A stretch of DNA of 64,000 bases, taken from the NCBI GenBank assembly GCA_009746045.1, contig RPFO01000089.1:677958-741957 (forward strand). The letters run 5' to 3'. Under the pieces are notes generated by a model, which had not been told where the DNA came from, did not search any database, and worked only from the letters and a program-made list of their open reading frames with translations. This DNA is from Mesostigma viride (lineage: Eukaryota > Streptophyta > Mesostigmatophyceae > Mesostigmatales > Mesostigmataceae). Below, piece by piece: positions 11,613 through 21,271 of the stretch; position 1 is the first letter of the stretch; each line of letters starts with the position of its first letter. The translations under genes and the position numbers were made by a program.

Positions 11613-12518
11613 TTAGACAGCTTGCTGAGATGGGTCCATCAGAGACTGAAGAACCTTGTATTGCACTGCTGCCTTCTGCACTAGCTTGGTCAAAGCATCA
11701 GCAGGATTGTCAACCCCAGGGATATGCTCAATATTGGCCAAGGAGGACAATTCCTTAAGAAGGAGATAATCCAAGTCCCTACTTCTGGCCATCTGCCTGT
11801 GCACAAACTGCACCATCCCCATGGAGTCAGTTTTTAGAAGAGTGGTAACCTGAAGTGGCCAAGGAGTGTTAGAAGTCATCTGATGAAGCAACTCCTTTAG
11901 ATAAAGGCTTGTGTGAATGCCTTCACAAATAGCCCTGCATTCTGCCACATCACTGCTGACAGCCACCCGTTTGTGCAGGCGACTAAACCAGCTCACCAAA
12001 CTCCCCAGGCCTTCCTGTCTGAGCACAAAGAGCCCTGCAGCCCTGCCCCTGACCTTGGAGACCTGCCTGCTGTCCATTGAGCTATCCACATACAGCTCCA
12101 TGCAAATGGGTTGTGATAAATCCACTGCAGACAACAGGATGCCAGATGAAGCCTTGACCTGATCAGCCACCTTGGCAGACCCTATTGGCTGGAATGCAAC
12201 GGGAGGAGCTCTTGTGCGCTCACCTTCCAGCTGCGATTCTGAGGCACCGAGCTCCAACACGCTGTTGCTCGGTGCTTTCCCATCGCAACCACCATCTTGA
12301 CGTGCGCCAGCTTCCAGCACAACATCCTCAACCCGCGCAGAAACCGACCGCTTCTTGCCACGCCGGCCCTTCGGCCTGCCCGGACCCTTCTTTTTGCAGG
12401 AACCTTTCGGCCGACCTCGACCTCTCTTTGGGGCCTCGGGCTCCGCCTGCGGCTGAGCAGCATCCCTAGATGATTCGCGAACCGTGGCCGCCAAAGCACG
12501 TTTGCTTTTGCGACCCAT
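11613..12518 (-). pseudogene. AT-hook segment fused in frame to a copia RNase H domain
   Basis: The open frame is about 301 codons from ATG 12518; the frame also has an upstream GTG at 12521. Residues about 31-57 carry two AT-hooks (GRGRPKG and GPGRPKGRRGKK), which bind the minor groove of AT-rich DNA. From about residue 125 onward the protein is a Ty1/copia RNase H: LYVDSSMD, AECRAICEG, KTDSMGMVQFVHRQ and PGVDNPADALTK give the D-E-D-D set. The RNase H half matches the plus-strand copy at 48.74-49.24 kb closely. It could be a 5'-truncated retrotransposon that landed in an AT-hook exon, or a captured domain. The small ORF ending at 12560 lies 42 bp upstream and may be a preceding exon. Confidence 0.6.
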
Positions 12519-12559
12519 CACGCCATAACTGGGAGACTAACATGCGGCAGCACATTTTG

Positions 12560-12910
12560 CTAACGATCACCGGTCGCGATGAAACCGGTGTATACTGCAT
12601 TAGGACTCGGGAAACGGTCCTTCACAATGTCATCAAACTCGCGAGGCAGTTCCTTGGCAGTGCCATCTGCATTAATCCAGCCCGCACGTGCCGCAAAATG
12701 AGCGTAGGCTGCAGCGCGGAAAACATTTGGGGGTTCACCGACGTCGGCAGGGGGGGTGTGCTTTTTCGAAGCAGCTCCGAGCAATACCAGTTTTTCGCGA
12801 GATAAAAGATCATCTAGCACAATGTGCGCAAAATTTCCTGCCTGCTGCCATGCCAAAAGTGTAGCTTCGCAGCGTCGTTGACGAGCTTTATCGCTTCGCG
12901 TGACCGCCAT
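12560..12910 (-). CDS. Unrecognised 116-residue protein at the end of a TTAA-inserted element
   Basis: The frame from ATG 12910 encodes an ordinary-looking soluble protein, starting MAVTRSDKARQRRCEAT and ending VYTGFIATGD before the stop. It begins 112 bp inside the right end of the TTAA element whose boundary is 13022. The related element at 14210-16489 has a short frame at nearly the same distance from its own end, so both may be first exons of a transposon gene. A GT follows the last codons, so splicing toward the AT-hook frame is possible. No known domain was recognised. Confidence 0.4.
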   Translation of the reverse strand: MAVTRSDKARQRRCEATLLAWQQAGNFAHIVLDDLLSREKLVLLGAASKKHTPPADVGEPPNVFRAAAYAHFAARAGWINADGTAKELPREFDDIVKDRFPSPNAVYTGFIATGDR

Positions 12911-13026
12911 GGCTCTCGGTTGCACGTGCTCGCAGTGCCTCGCACCCACCCCGCCACTTTCACTCGGTCCGACGGTACCGCGAATTTTTTGGCGCGGAAA
13001 AAATTCGGCGCGCCGCGTCCCCTTAA
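12911..13026. mobile_element. Right terminus of a TTAA-type DNA transposon
   Basis: The Ty3 integrase frame is cut exactly at TTAA (13023-13026). The DNA to the left ends in GTCCCC and carries a near-palindrome, CGAATTTTTTGGCGCGG with AAAAAATTCGGCGCG, just inside. The element at 14210-16489 has the same arrangement, so this is the right end of a relative. Its left end was not found, because later rearrangements or insertions cover it. TTAA targets are used by piggyBac and Kolobok elements. Confidence 0.55.
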
Positions 13027-13252
13027 GGGAGAACTCTACCAAGCATAGATAATCCTCCCAATCACTCCCAGAGCCGTTAACATAGTGCCTCAGCGCTTCT
13101 TCCACTACCCTATTAAGACGTTCTACTAGATGAGAGGAGGAGGAGTGGTAGGCAGTACCGAACGTAACCTTGGTACCGATAGCAGCGAAAAACTGCTGCC
13201 AAAAGTCAGAGGTAAATAGCTTATCTTTATCACTAATAAACTGCCTACTCAA
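13027..13252 (-). pseudogene. Ty3/gypsy integrase, distal catalytic part
   Basis: The minus-strand frame encodes RQFISDKDKLFTSDFWQQFF, then TAYHSSSSHLVERLNR, matching the second Asp and the Glu region of a DDE integrase core. It continues the integrase of 13263-14205 after a single-base frame change near 13260, and is cut at its C-terminal side by the TTAA insertion. The chromodomain or C-terminal part is not found in the window. Confidence 0.75.
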
Positions 13253-13262
13253 ACCATGATAT

Positions 13263-14205
13263 CTATAGACGGTATAGGCGTGCGCAATCGCGTGCGGTGA
13301 GTTCTAAGGGACACGGCACGAGATGACACATACGAGTAAAACGATCTACAAAAACAAGGATCTGGGCGTTACCTCTATCATTCTTCCTAAAAGGTCCTAC
13401 AAAATCCATCATAATGGAGTCCCACGGCATGATGGGATCAGGTAGGGTCCTAGGTTCTGCTATCTGTCCTACATTGTTGGGTTTCATCTCCTGGCAAGAT
13501 TGACAGGTTCTAACATACTCATCTACATCTTTTAAAAGGGAAGGCCAGTAGTAAGAGCGGGCTACTAGGTCCCGTACCCGTTTACCACCCTGATGAGCAG
13601 CTAAGTCATGCAACTCAAAGAGCAAGGAGGAGCGACAGATAGGAGGGACATACAGGCGCCATTGAGGGGGAGAATCTGCTATCTGCACATATAAAAACCC
13701 ACCTACAAATTTACAAGGGTGCTTGCCTAATTGTTGGGGATGGGTGGCAATGGCAGCTAAAGCTTCCGGCTCAGTGGCAGTAAATCTACTAATAAGGCGT
13801 TCAAGATCAGAGGTAGGCATCGCTACAGAGGTATCCTGAACAGGTTTAAAGAGGTCTCCTACCGCCTTGCCAAAGAGAAGGGGAGGTCCTAGAGGGACTA
13901 TGTTATCATAAGACTTTCCTGACCTAGTCGCTATATGGCTAAGCGGTATAGAAATTTTATTTTTCCCCTCCCCCCCCACCGAGACCACAGGAAGGGCCTC
14001 ACACGGGAGAGAGAGTCCTACGTGAGAAAGGAGATCAGGCATGCGAACAGCTGTATGAAAGAGATAGGCATAGGATTCATCATCAGGTAGTTCACCATAA
14101 CCCATAGTAGTAGGAACTAGAGTAGTATTGAGAACATCCAAGTCCTCGAAAAAGGAGTAATCTGCGCGACGGGAGAGTGCATCTGGTACTATGTTATCTA
14201 CACCC
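13263..14205 (-). pseudogene. Ty3/gypsy RNase H tail and integrase N-terminal half
   Basis: The frame starts with GVDNIVPDALSRRADYS, the end of the RNase H domain. About 200 residues later comes the integrase zinc-binding HHCC set (HDLAAHQGGKRVRD and CQSCQ), and then the first catalytic Asp in WDSIMMDFVGPF. The frame ends at CARLYRL, where a one-base shift leads into 13252. Its N-terminal side was separated from the rest of RNase H by the 14210-16489 insertion. The plus-strand copy at 32.9-34.5 kb shows the uninterrupted sequence. Confidence 0.8.
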
Positions 14206-14209
14206 TTAA

Positions 14210-16489
14210 GGGGAGGGGACACCCCTAAAGGGCACTTTTCTGGAAACCATACCTATGCATGTACTAAAAATCCAATGATGATTGGGGACCATAAATATGA
14301 TTTAAAAAAAATTTTCCAGCCACTTGGGGGTGGTACTAGCCCCCACCATACACCGGTTACGCGCTAAAAATAGAAAAAGACGCTATTTTAGTCACATTTT
14401 TCCTAGGACAATGGGCAAACATATTGGGACCAAATCACATATTCCCGCATAGTTCCCCCACTTTTGAGAAAGTCTGCCTAATTGGGACCAATACATAAGC
14501 ATGGATGCACAAGTTATTAATTTTCCCGCAAAAAGGGTCCTTTTTTAATGAAAAAAAAAATCAAATCATAAACACTTCAAATGTTGCCATACCATATATT
14601 CCCAAATACTAGAGAGGGGGGGACATGCAGCCCCAAAATTTCAGGTCATTCTGACCACCACAGCTCCAGTTATTAACGTTCTTAGGTTGTCACCAATGCC
14701 GAAGCTAAGGGAGGTTTTAGCCAGTATTTAACCACACTAACACCCCTTTATTCATCCAAGCCACGTGAAAACTGGCCAAACCACACACTACCATCCTCTG
14801 CACATATGGTACCTCCTATGTTCAAGGTTTGACGACATTCTGACAAGAACTGCCCAAGTTACAACCATTCCAAGACGGCCACCCATGTAGACGCTACAAG
14901 GAAATTAGAGTAACCATTTAGCCACACTAGCACGTCCTTCTTCATCAAAGACATCTGCAAACTGACCAAAGCACACATAATTAACTCTTGCACGCTGACG
15001 GCAACGCATGCTCAATGTGGGGGGTCATTGTGACAAGAACTACTCCAGTTGATGGGTTTCCTATATGACCACCTGACAAGGCGCTAAGAACCACTCAGTA
15101 AGTTAGTAACACCACAATGCCACTTCATATGCCATCCAACATGCACCAAATCCATGCTGAATATGTTATGAAGTACGAAGGGGTGGCCACGCACCTCATA
15201 CGTCTTCATCGTCCCTCGAGCATGGCCAGCCTTGTAAATATGTGCATAGCCTTGACGATGGTAGCCCTAACATGCCTAAGCAGCATTTCCTATGTTTCTC
15301 CCAGGTTAGAGTGTAAGGTTGATGCCTACCAAGCTAATCAACACAACAACACCTCCTAAACTGTCCTCCCCAGCATGGATGACAAACTGGGACTATGGAG
15401 GGCAAGGAACCAAGTAGGAACATGGTATATATAGCTTGCATGCAGTCATGCATGTCAACCATGGTTGGCTCAGCACATTGTAGTCTTATCACATCATCAT
15501 AACAAAGGAAAGCTCAAACAACCAATGGTGCCTGCTATCTACATGCAGTCACACAAATGCAATATCTCCAACATCATCATCACTATAACACTTCCATCCC
15601 TGCACGATAAAATGCAAATAAACAATTGGCGGCCCTTCAGCGCATGAGTGCTGTGATGCCGCTGCGGCCTGCGAAGAGAGGGTGCGTCACTCTCACACAA
15701 CAAGAAGCGTCCATACGCACAACATCCTTGCCACAACACGTTTTATGAAATGCCTTATACCTTCCCGACGAGCTATAGGCTGCGACTTAAGCGGCCCTGA
15801 TCACGACATCAACGAAAACAATCTAAAGCTGCCAGTATTCGACAACACAACGGCAAGCGACGGCGAGCTAGCTGGCGGAAACTGCCCAAAAAGAACGCAA
15901 AAAACTTCGAACGATGAGCTCATAGAAGAAAGCACTGATAGCAGATAACATTCGCGACACATCTGTACCTTGCCCTCGTAAATCCCTCGCCCAGGCGCGC
16001 GACAACAGCCGTTCTTCCATGGACAGGTCAGACACGCACTGCGCAGGTCTGAACAATTACTTACCGATAATGGCCGAAAATCTGGCAAATACCACCAGCT
16101 GGGTTTAGAATTCGATGCTACCGGTATTAATGCCTGCTTCACGGTCATAACAACCCCCAAAACCGCGATTTTACTGCCGCTATCATGAATTCTATTTCAT
16201 TCCGCGCGACCAAAAAATTCAGATTACCCCCCATGCCGATGGCATAAAAAAACAACAGCGATATTGTAAACCAGCTGATTTCCGCCACATACTAACATCA
16301 TAAACTCATCGTCTTTTAGATTCGAGTAAAATTTTTGCATTTCGCTTGCCCTATTGTGGTAGTTTCGCCTGAACGCAGTCGCCATGGCCACTTTCGCAAG
16401 GGGTGCGCGCACCGTGCACGTGAAATTTGTGACCTTTGGTTCCGGCGCGAATTTTTTGGCGCCAAAAAATTCGGGGGTGTCCCGTCCCC
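14210..16489. mobile_element. 2.28-kb TTAA-flanked DNA transposon inserted in Ty3 RNase H
   Basis: TTAA is duplicated at 14206-14209 and 16490-16493. Removing the insert restores the reading seen in the plus-strand copy (YVK then GVDN). The ends are short inverted repeats: the left begins GGGGAGGGGACACCCC, and the right read inward begins GGGGACGGGACACCCC. A 24-bp palindrome centred on TTGGCGCCAA sits just inside the right end. The interior is AT-rich and lacks a recognisable transposase, so it is probably non-autonomous or split by introns. The termini do not match the CCC start I expect for piggyBac, so Kolobok or another TTAA family is possible. Confidence 0.75.
16224..16385 (-). CDS. Short ORF at the end of the TTAA transposon
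   Basis: The ORF has 53 codons from ATG 16385 and begins MATAFRRNYHNRASEMQKF. It lies 104 bp inside the element end, like the 116-residue ORF in the relative at 12560-12910, and a GGGGTAAT near its end could be a splice donor. It may be exon 1 of a transposon gene. No domain was recognised. Confidence 0.25.
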   Translation of the reverse strand: MATAFRRNYHNRASEMQKFYSNLKDDEFMMLVCGGNQLVYNIAVVFLCHRHGG

Positions 16490-16493
16490 TTAA

Positions 16494-16857
16494 CATACTG
16501 AAGTTTAAAAGGGGAAAACTGTGCTAAAAACTCCATCCAACGCGCTTGACGAGGGGTAGTAAGGTTGGGTTGGGAGAGAAGATGGGTAAGGGTACGGTGG
16601 TCCGTTTGTATAACTAATCTATAAGGATCTATCTCACAGGGTTCATTCAGGCAAACATCAAATTGGGCACCTTTAAGAAAGTGCTGCCACGCGTGGCAAC
16701 AATACACCACCGCTAAGAGTTCCTGCTGGTGTACGGGATAGTTAGGCTCCGCAGGGAGCATTGTCCTAGAGATATACTCAATTGGCTGTAAGCCCTGACC
16801 CTGATCCTGGAGAAGGACGCCCCCTATAGCTACCTTACTAGCGTCTGTAGCTACCAC
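16494..16857 (-). pseudogene. Ty3/gypsy RNase H domain (5' part)
   Basis: The translation VVATDASKVAIGGVLLQDQG, followed by PVHQQELLAV and IQTDHRTLTHLL, is the RNase HI fold typical of Ty3/gypsy, with D, E and D catalytic positions. It is interrupted downstream by the TTAA insertion and upstream by a short filler that adds a stop near 16978. An extra Thr codon (LTTPRQ) differs from the plus-strand copy. Confidence 0.8.
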
Positions 16858-16977
16858 AAAGGGTTTAGTAGTATCGGGTAGGATGAGTACGGGAGGAGAG
16901 AGAAGTAGGGATTTTAGACACTGAAAAGCCGACTGACACTCACTACTCCAGACAAAGGGGATATCTTTCTTTAACCC

Positions 16978-18165
16978 TTAATAAATTGATAATAAATGAT
17001 TGATAGGGGCTGCTATAGTTGCGAAACGAGGGATAAAACGCCTATAGTAAGAGGCAATCCCTAGGAAACTACGTACACCTTTAACGTCGGTAGGGGTAGG
17101 CCATTCCTGAATTGACTTAGTTTTATCCGGGTCGGTAGCGACCCCGGCATCTGACAAAACGTGTCCTAAAAATGGTACACTCCTACCAGAACGAACTTTA
17201 GCACGGCGAGCCCACAAGGAATTTTCAGCCATTATTTCTAAGACTTTCTTTAAATCACGTAGGTGCGTTTCAAAATCAGGGGAGTAAATAAGGATATCAT
17301 CTAAGTAAGCCTGAGCACAAGAACGATCGTGCTCAGATAGAGAAACAGAGGAGAAGGAAGGATCCTTTAAATCAGATGACGCTTGAGGAAGGTGAGAATT
17401 ACCCATAACAGGTCTAAGCACTTCATTCATTAACATTTGAAAAGAGGCAGGAGAGTTACAGAGTCCCATAGCCGCTACTCTAAACTGGTAATGACCAAAA
17501 GGGGTAGCAAAGGCGGTTTTATGACAATCCTCAGGCGCTATACGCAGTTGCCAAAAACCATCCGCACAATCCAGTACCGTGAAACAGGTAGAACCTTTAA
17601 CCTCATCAATACGAGGTAGAGGGTATTTAGACTTCACAGTAATATCATTTAGCTTCCTATAATCAGTAACTAGGCGAAACTTGCCATTTGGCTTAGGGAC
17701 TAACAGGACACCGGCTGAGTAGGGGGAGTTACTAGGCTCTATCAATCCTGCTTCTAATAGTGACACTAAAATCTGTTTTAGTTCCTTTAACTCGGTAGGG
17801 CCCATTCTATACATCGGAGAGTGCGTAGGAACTGCACCGTCCTTGATAACTACACGGTGTAAAACAGAACGAGGAGGAGGATAAGAAGGAGTCTTTTCTT
17901 CAAAAACTTTTGAGGAATCTATCACAGCCATGTATCTTACTATTTCATTTTCAGTAAATCCCACTCCTATTGTATCCACTGTGTTTACATCTATATCCAC
18001 ACTATTATTAGTGATAGGTATCTCCTGTACTTCTAACTGAAGGAACATACATAATAGGTATCCATATTCCTTTAGTTCAGATCGCAATTCATCATTGGAC
18101 ATTAATACTTCAGGTATAGGTCTTACAGGAGGAACAACAGGTGTAGGAGGAGTAATATCTACCAA
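16978..18165 (-). pseudogene. Ty3/gypsy reverse transcriptase
   Basis: The 395-codon frame has all RT landmarks: LVPKPNGKFRLVTDYRKLN, the FTVLDCADGFWQL motif with the first Asp, FATPFGHYQFRVAAMGL, SPASFQMLMNEVL, and the YLDD box (AYLDDILIYS). FLGHVLSDAGV and RSFLGIASYYRRFIP follow. Between MNEVL and YLDD there are about 38 residues (MGNSHLP through DRSCAQ), some 20-25 more than usual, and they are present in both copies. A 12-bp deletion relative to the plus-strand copy removes residues after PRID. The frame stops at INHLLSIY because of a short insertion. It is a polyprotein segment, so no separate start is expected. Confidence 0.88.
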
Positions 18166-18189
18166 GGATAGTTGAGTAACTCTAGAGCC

Positions 18190-18518
18190 CTAGGATCTGG
18201 CTCTGAGTTCCCCATGTCCGTCCGCACGCCTTCCGCTAGCGTCCGCTCAGCCGCCGGCTATAATCCGGCGGTCCGATGCGGGCGACCGGTCTAAGGGCGG
18301 CGCCTAGGGCCGGCGCCACCTAGGCCCCAGTCCGGGGCCTTATCCGGGTCAGTACGGACGGCTAGCTTGTCCCACGGTTACGGCTAACCGGATAGGGTTG
18401 CTGGCTAAGACATAAACCAGTGGTGGGCCAGCTCCGACAGCAGTTCTCTGTGTTCACCTTATCCCAAGGTCAACGTGACCGACCGCCATAGCTGAGCCGG
18501 TCGGGCTTTAACTAGGAT
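18190..18518. mobile_element. Possible 0.32-kb GC-rich insertion between protease and RT
   Basis: A GC-rich, hairpin-prone stretch (for example GGCGCCTAGGGCCGGCGCC) separates protease and RT and has no open polyprotein frame. CTAGGAT occurs at both edges (18190-18196 and 18512-18518), suggesting a 7-bp target duplication. No terminal inverted repeats are evident. It might instead be divergent native linker. Confidence 0.35.
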
Positions 18519-18919
18519 AAATTTTCTAATCTATAATGACGTTCCGGTACCCAGTAAGAGCTATCTGGAAACCAAATGACCATGGTATCATAATTAATAG
18601 TAATCTTATTATCCTGGTGCCAATCTAATCCTAGTAATACATCAGCGGTAGTGATAGGGCCTATAGTGGCCGTCAGGTTGACAGTACGTCCTTGTATGAC
18701 CAGGGGAAGGGACACCGTACCCGGGGAATGACTGGTGCGACCGTCAGCATAATGGACAGTGACAGTTTTGGTGTGAGGGATAGGGACTAGTCCTAAACGC
18801 CTAACTAGGGCCTCGCTCACAAAGGAGCTAGCCGCACCGCTATCCACTAACACAGAGACATTCAAAAGTTCATCAGCATGCAAGAAGGGGTCTACAACAG
18901 TATGGGGAACGGCCACCAT
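18512..18919 (-). pseudogene. Ty3/gypsy retropepsin-like aspartic protease
   Basis: The frame carries the active-site LVDSGAASSFVSEALVRRLG and, about 70 residues later, DVLLGLDWHQ, which is the retropepsin signature pair. It lies between gag and RT in the usual Ty3 order on the minus strand. In frame, the codon before the first Met is a stop, and the upstream linker is open in another frame (19139-18873). So either a frameshift signal or a mutation separates it from the linker. Confidence 0.85.
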
Positions 18920-19071
18920 TCAAAAACATAAGAGGACGGACACGTAGTGGTAGTGATGATTCAGCTCCTACAGAGGTTATAAAAACAGGCAGGCAAAAAT
19001 TATTATCTGGGGTACTATCTAAGGACCTGTCCAGGTTACCCCCGGCTGACAGGCCTACTGTTCCCCCTCCG

Positions 19072-19124
19072 GGTGGTTTGTTTGGGTTAGGACAGATTTG
19101 TCCATTTAGGACAGTCCTGCAGCC
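19072..19124. repeat. Left arm: 29-bp inverted repeat plus 22-bp direct repeat at the gag/protease insertion
   Basis: 19072-19100 is the exact reverse complement of 29507-29535. Next to it, 19103-19124 (CATTTAGGACAG start, GCAGCC end) recurs in direct orientation at 29482-29503 with one mismatch. The direct repeat looks like a target duplication. The inverted repeat is then either a hairpin native to the gag end or the terminal repeat of the insert. Confidence 0.7.
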
Positions 19125-19556
19125 AAAGCGTGAAAACATTAGCTTATTGGTGCCTTACGCATGCTTGCTTCTGCATGATAATTTTTTGAATGGGATTCAA
19201 CTGTTTTTATGTGTATATAACTGCCGTCTTGTTTCACGTGTATGTATGTGAATACACAAATGTTCTCAGCATTGAGTTATGCACAATGCACATCAATTAA
19301 TTTATTAAAAGTAATTAGTAATCATGTAGACTGCGTCACGTGAGCATAGATTAAGTGAGACAACTATTCCTTGACGCAAGGCGGTCCAACGTCGTGTAAG
19401 TACAAGCCGTTACTAGTTGTCTGAGAAATAAATCGTTGTCCTGATTAGCCAAGATGTTGCACTACCACAATACCCATGATGTTGCTCTTAATAATAATGC
19501 CATGTCCTATAATGCATGAATGGGCGGTGATCTAAGCATGTCATAAAACATCCTAT
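19125..19556. other. Non-coding AT-rich flank inside the 10.4-kb insertion
   Basis: No gene is seen. GGTCCAACGTCGTGT at about 19382-19396 resembles TTCCAACGTCGTGTG near 3244-3258, so this flank shares a short dispersed repeat with the left part of the window. Confidence 0.3.
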
Positions 19557-20269
19557 TCCAGCGAGCAGCGGGCAGCGCGCAGCGGGCAGCGGGCAACGCG
19601 CAGCGGGCAACGCGCAGCGGGCAGCGGGCAGCGGGCAGCGCGCAGCGGGCAGCGGGCAACGCGCAGCGGGCAGCGGGCAGCGGGCAGCGGGCAGCGGGCA
19701 GCGGGCAGCGGGCAACGCGCAGCGGGCAGCGGGCAGCGGGCAGCGGGCAGCGGGCAGCGGGCAGCGGGCAGCGGGCAGCGCGCAGCGGGCAGCGGGCAAC
19801 GCGCAGCGGGCAGCGGGCAGCGGGCAGCGGGCAGCGGGCAGCGGGCAGCGGGCAGTGGGCAGCGGGCAGCGGGCAGCGGGCAACGCGCAGCGGGCAGCGG
19901 GCAGCGGGCAACGCGCAGCGGGCAGCGGGCAGCGGGCAACGCGCAGCGGGCAGCGGGCAGCGGGCAGCGGGCAGCGGGCAGCGGGCAGCGGGCAGCGGGC
20001 AGCGGGCAGCGGGCAGCGGGCAGCGCGCAGCGGGCAGCGGGCAGCGAGCAGCGGGCAGCGGGCAGCGCGCAGCGGGCAGCGGGCAGCGGGCAGCGGGCAG
20101 CGGGCAGCGGGCAGCGGGCAGCGGGCAGCGGGCAGCGGGCAGCGGGCAGCGGGCAGCGGGCAGCGGGCAGCGGGCAGCGGGCAGCGGGCAGCGCGCAGCG
20201 GGCAGCGGGCAGCGGGCAGCGGGCAGCGGGCAGCGGGCAGCGGGCAGCGGGCTGCGGGCAGCGGGACAA
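19557..20269. repeat. GGGCAGC heptanucleotide minisatellite
   Basis: About 100 tandem copies of the 7-bp unit GGGCAGC fill the interval, with scattered GGGCAAC, GCGCAGC and similar variants. Three units make 21 bp, so every frame on a strand reads the same 7-residue peptide. This explains the long overlapping open frames and shows they are not genes. The plus strand carries GGG every 7 nt, a continuous G-quadruplex pattern. The same heptamer forms part of the 52-59 kb satellite. Confidence 0.95.
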
Positions 20270-20338
20270 ATTACTGCCAAAAAAAGGGACCCTGCTTTGG
20301 GCTGGGCGGAGCCAGCGGGTTATTCTAGTAATAATTAG
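20270..20338 (+). repeat. Single copy of the satellite core
   Basis: TACTGCCAAAAAAAGGGACC, then GGGCTGGGCGGAGCCAGCGG, follows the heptamer array exactly as in every unit of the 51.9-59.5 kb satellite. One isolated unit 32 kb from the array suggests that heptamer plus core moves as a module. Confidence 0.85.
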
Positions 20339-20359
20339 TCACAAGGTCCTGTTGGGACG

Positions 20360-21032
20360 CTAACGCGGTGGCGCAAATTCGTATGGCACATACATGCGCG
20401 GCGCCTCGCGTGGCGCAGATTCACATGGCACATACATGCGCGGCGCCTCGCGTGGCGCAGATTCACATGGCACATACATGCGCGGCGCCTCGCGTGGCGC
20501 AGATTCACATGGCACATACATGCGCGGCGCCTCGCGTGGCGCAGATTCGTATTGCACATACATGCGCGGCGCCTCGCGTGGCGTAGATTCGTACGGCACA
20601 TACATGCGCGGTGCCTCGCGTGGCGCAGATTCGCATGGCACATACATGCGCGGTGCCTCGCGTGGCGCAGATTCGCATGGCACATACATGGGCGGCGCCT
20701 CGCGTGGCGCAGATTCACATGGCACATACATGCGCGGCGCCTCGCGTGGCGCAGATTCGTACGGCACATACATGCGCGGTGCCTCGCGTGGCGCAGATTC
20801 GCTTGGCACATACATGCGCGGCGCCTCGCGTGGCGCAGATTCGCATGGCACATACATGCGCGGCGCAGATTCGCATGGCACATACATGCGCGGCGCCTCG
20901 CGTGGCGCAGATTCGTATGGCACATACATGCGCGGCGCCTCGCGTGGCGCAGATTCGCGTGGCACATACATGCGCGGCGCCTCGCGTGGCGCAGATTCGT
21001 ATGGCACATACATGCGCGGCGCCTCGCGTGGC
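20360..21032 (-). repeat. 42-bp tandem repeat coding for SAPREAPRMYVPYE
   Basis: About 16 nearly identical 42-bp units lie at the 3' end of the 917-residue gene. Variation is mostly at one or two positions (Y/C/R/S/Q/T in the VPxES block), and one unit is shortened. The high identity of adjacent units suggests recent unequal exchange. Confidence 0.9.
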
Positions 21033-21240
21033 GCATAGTCTGGTGCCGGCACCGCTGCCGCTGTTGCCGCAGGGGGCGCACTGGCTGCCGGCACCGCTGC
21101 CGCCGCTGCCACCGCTGCCGCCGCTGCCGCCGCTGCCGTGGTGGGCACACCGGCTGCCGCCACCGCTGCTTTGGTGGGTGCGGCGGCTGCCGCCCCCGCT
21201 GCCACTGCCGCCGCCGCCTCTTTATGCTTCTGCAGCAGTC

Positions 21241-21271
<31 letters not shown>

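Noticed and set aside
14210..16489. piggyBac assignment for the TTAA element
   Set aside because: TTAA alone is not decisive. The termini begin GGGGA and no piggyBac DDD transposase is visible, so only a TTAA class is claimed.
19488..20328. Long overlapping ORFs reading PAARCPL or GSGQRAA repeats on both strands
   Set aside because: They are the six-frame shadow of a 7-bp tandem repeat: 21 bp give the same peptide in each frame of a strand. There is no start context, domain or codon bias.
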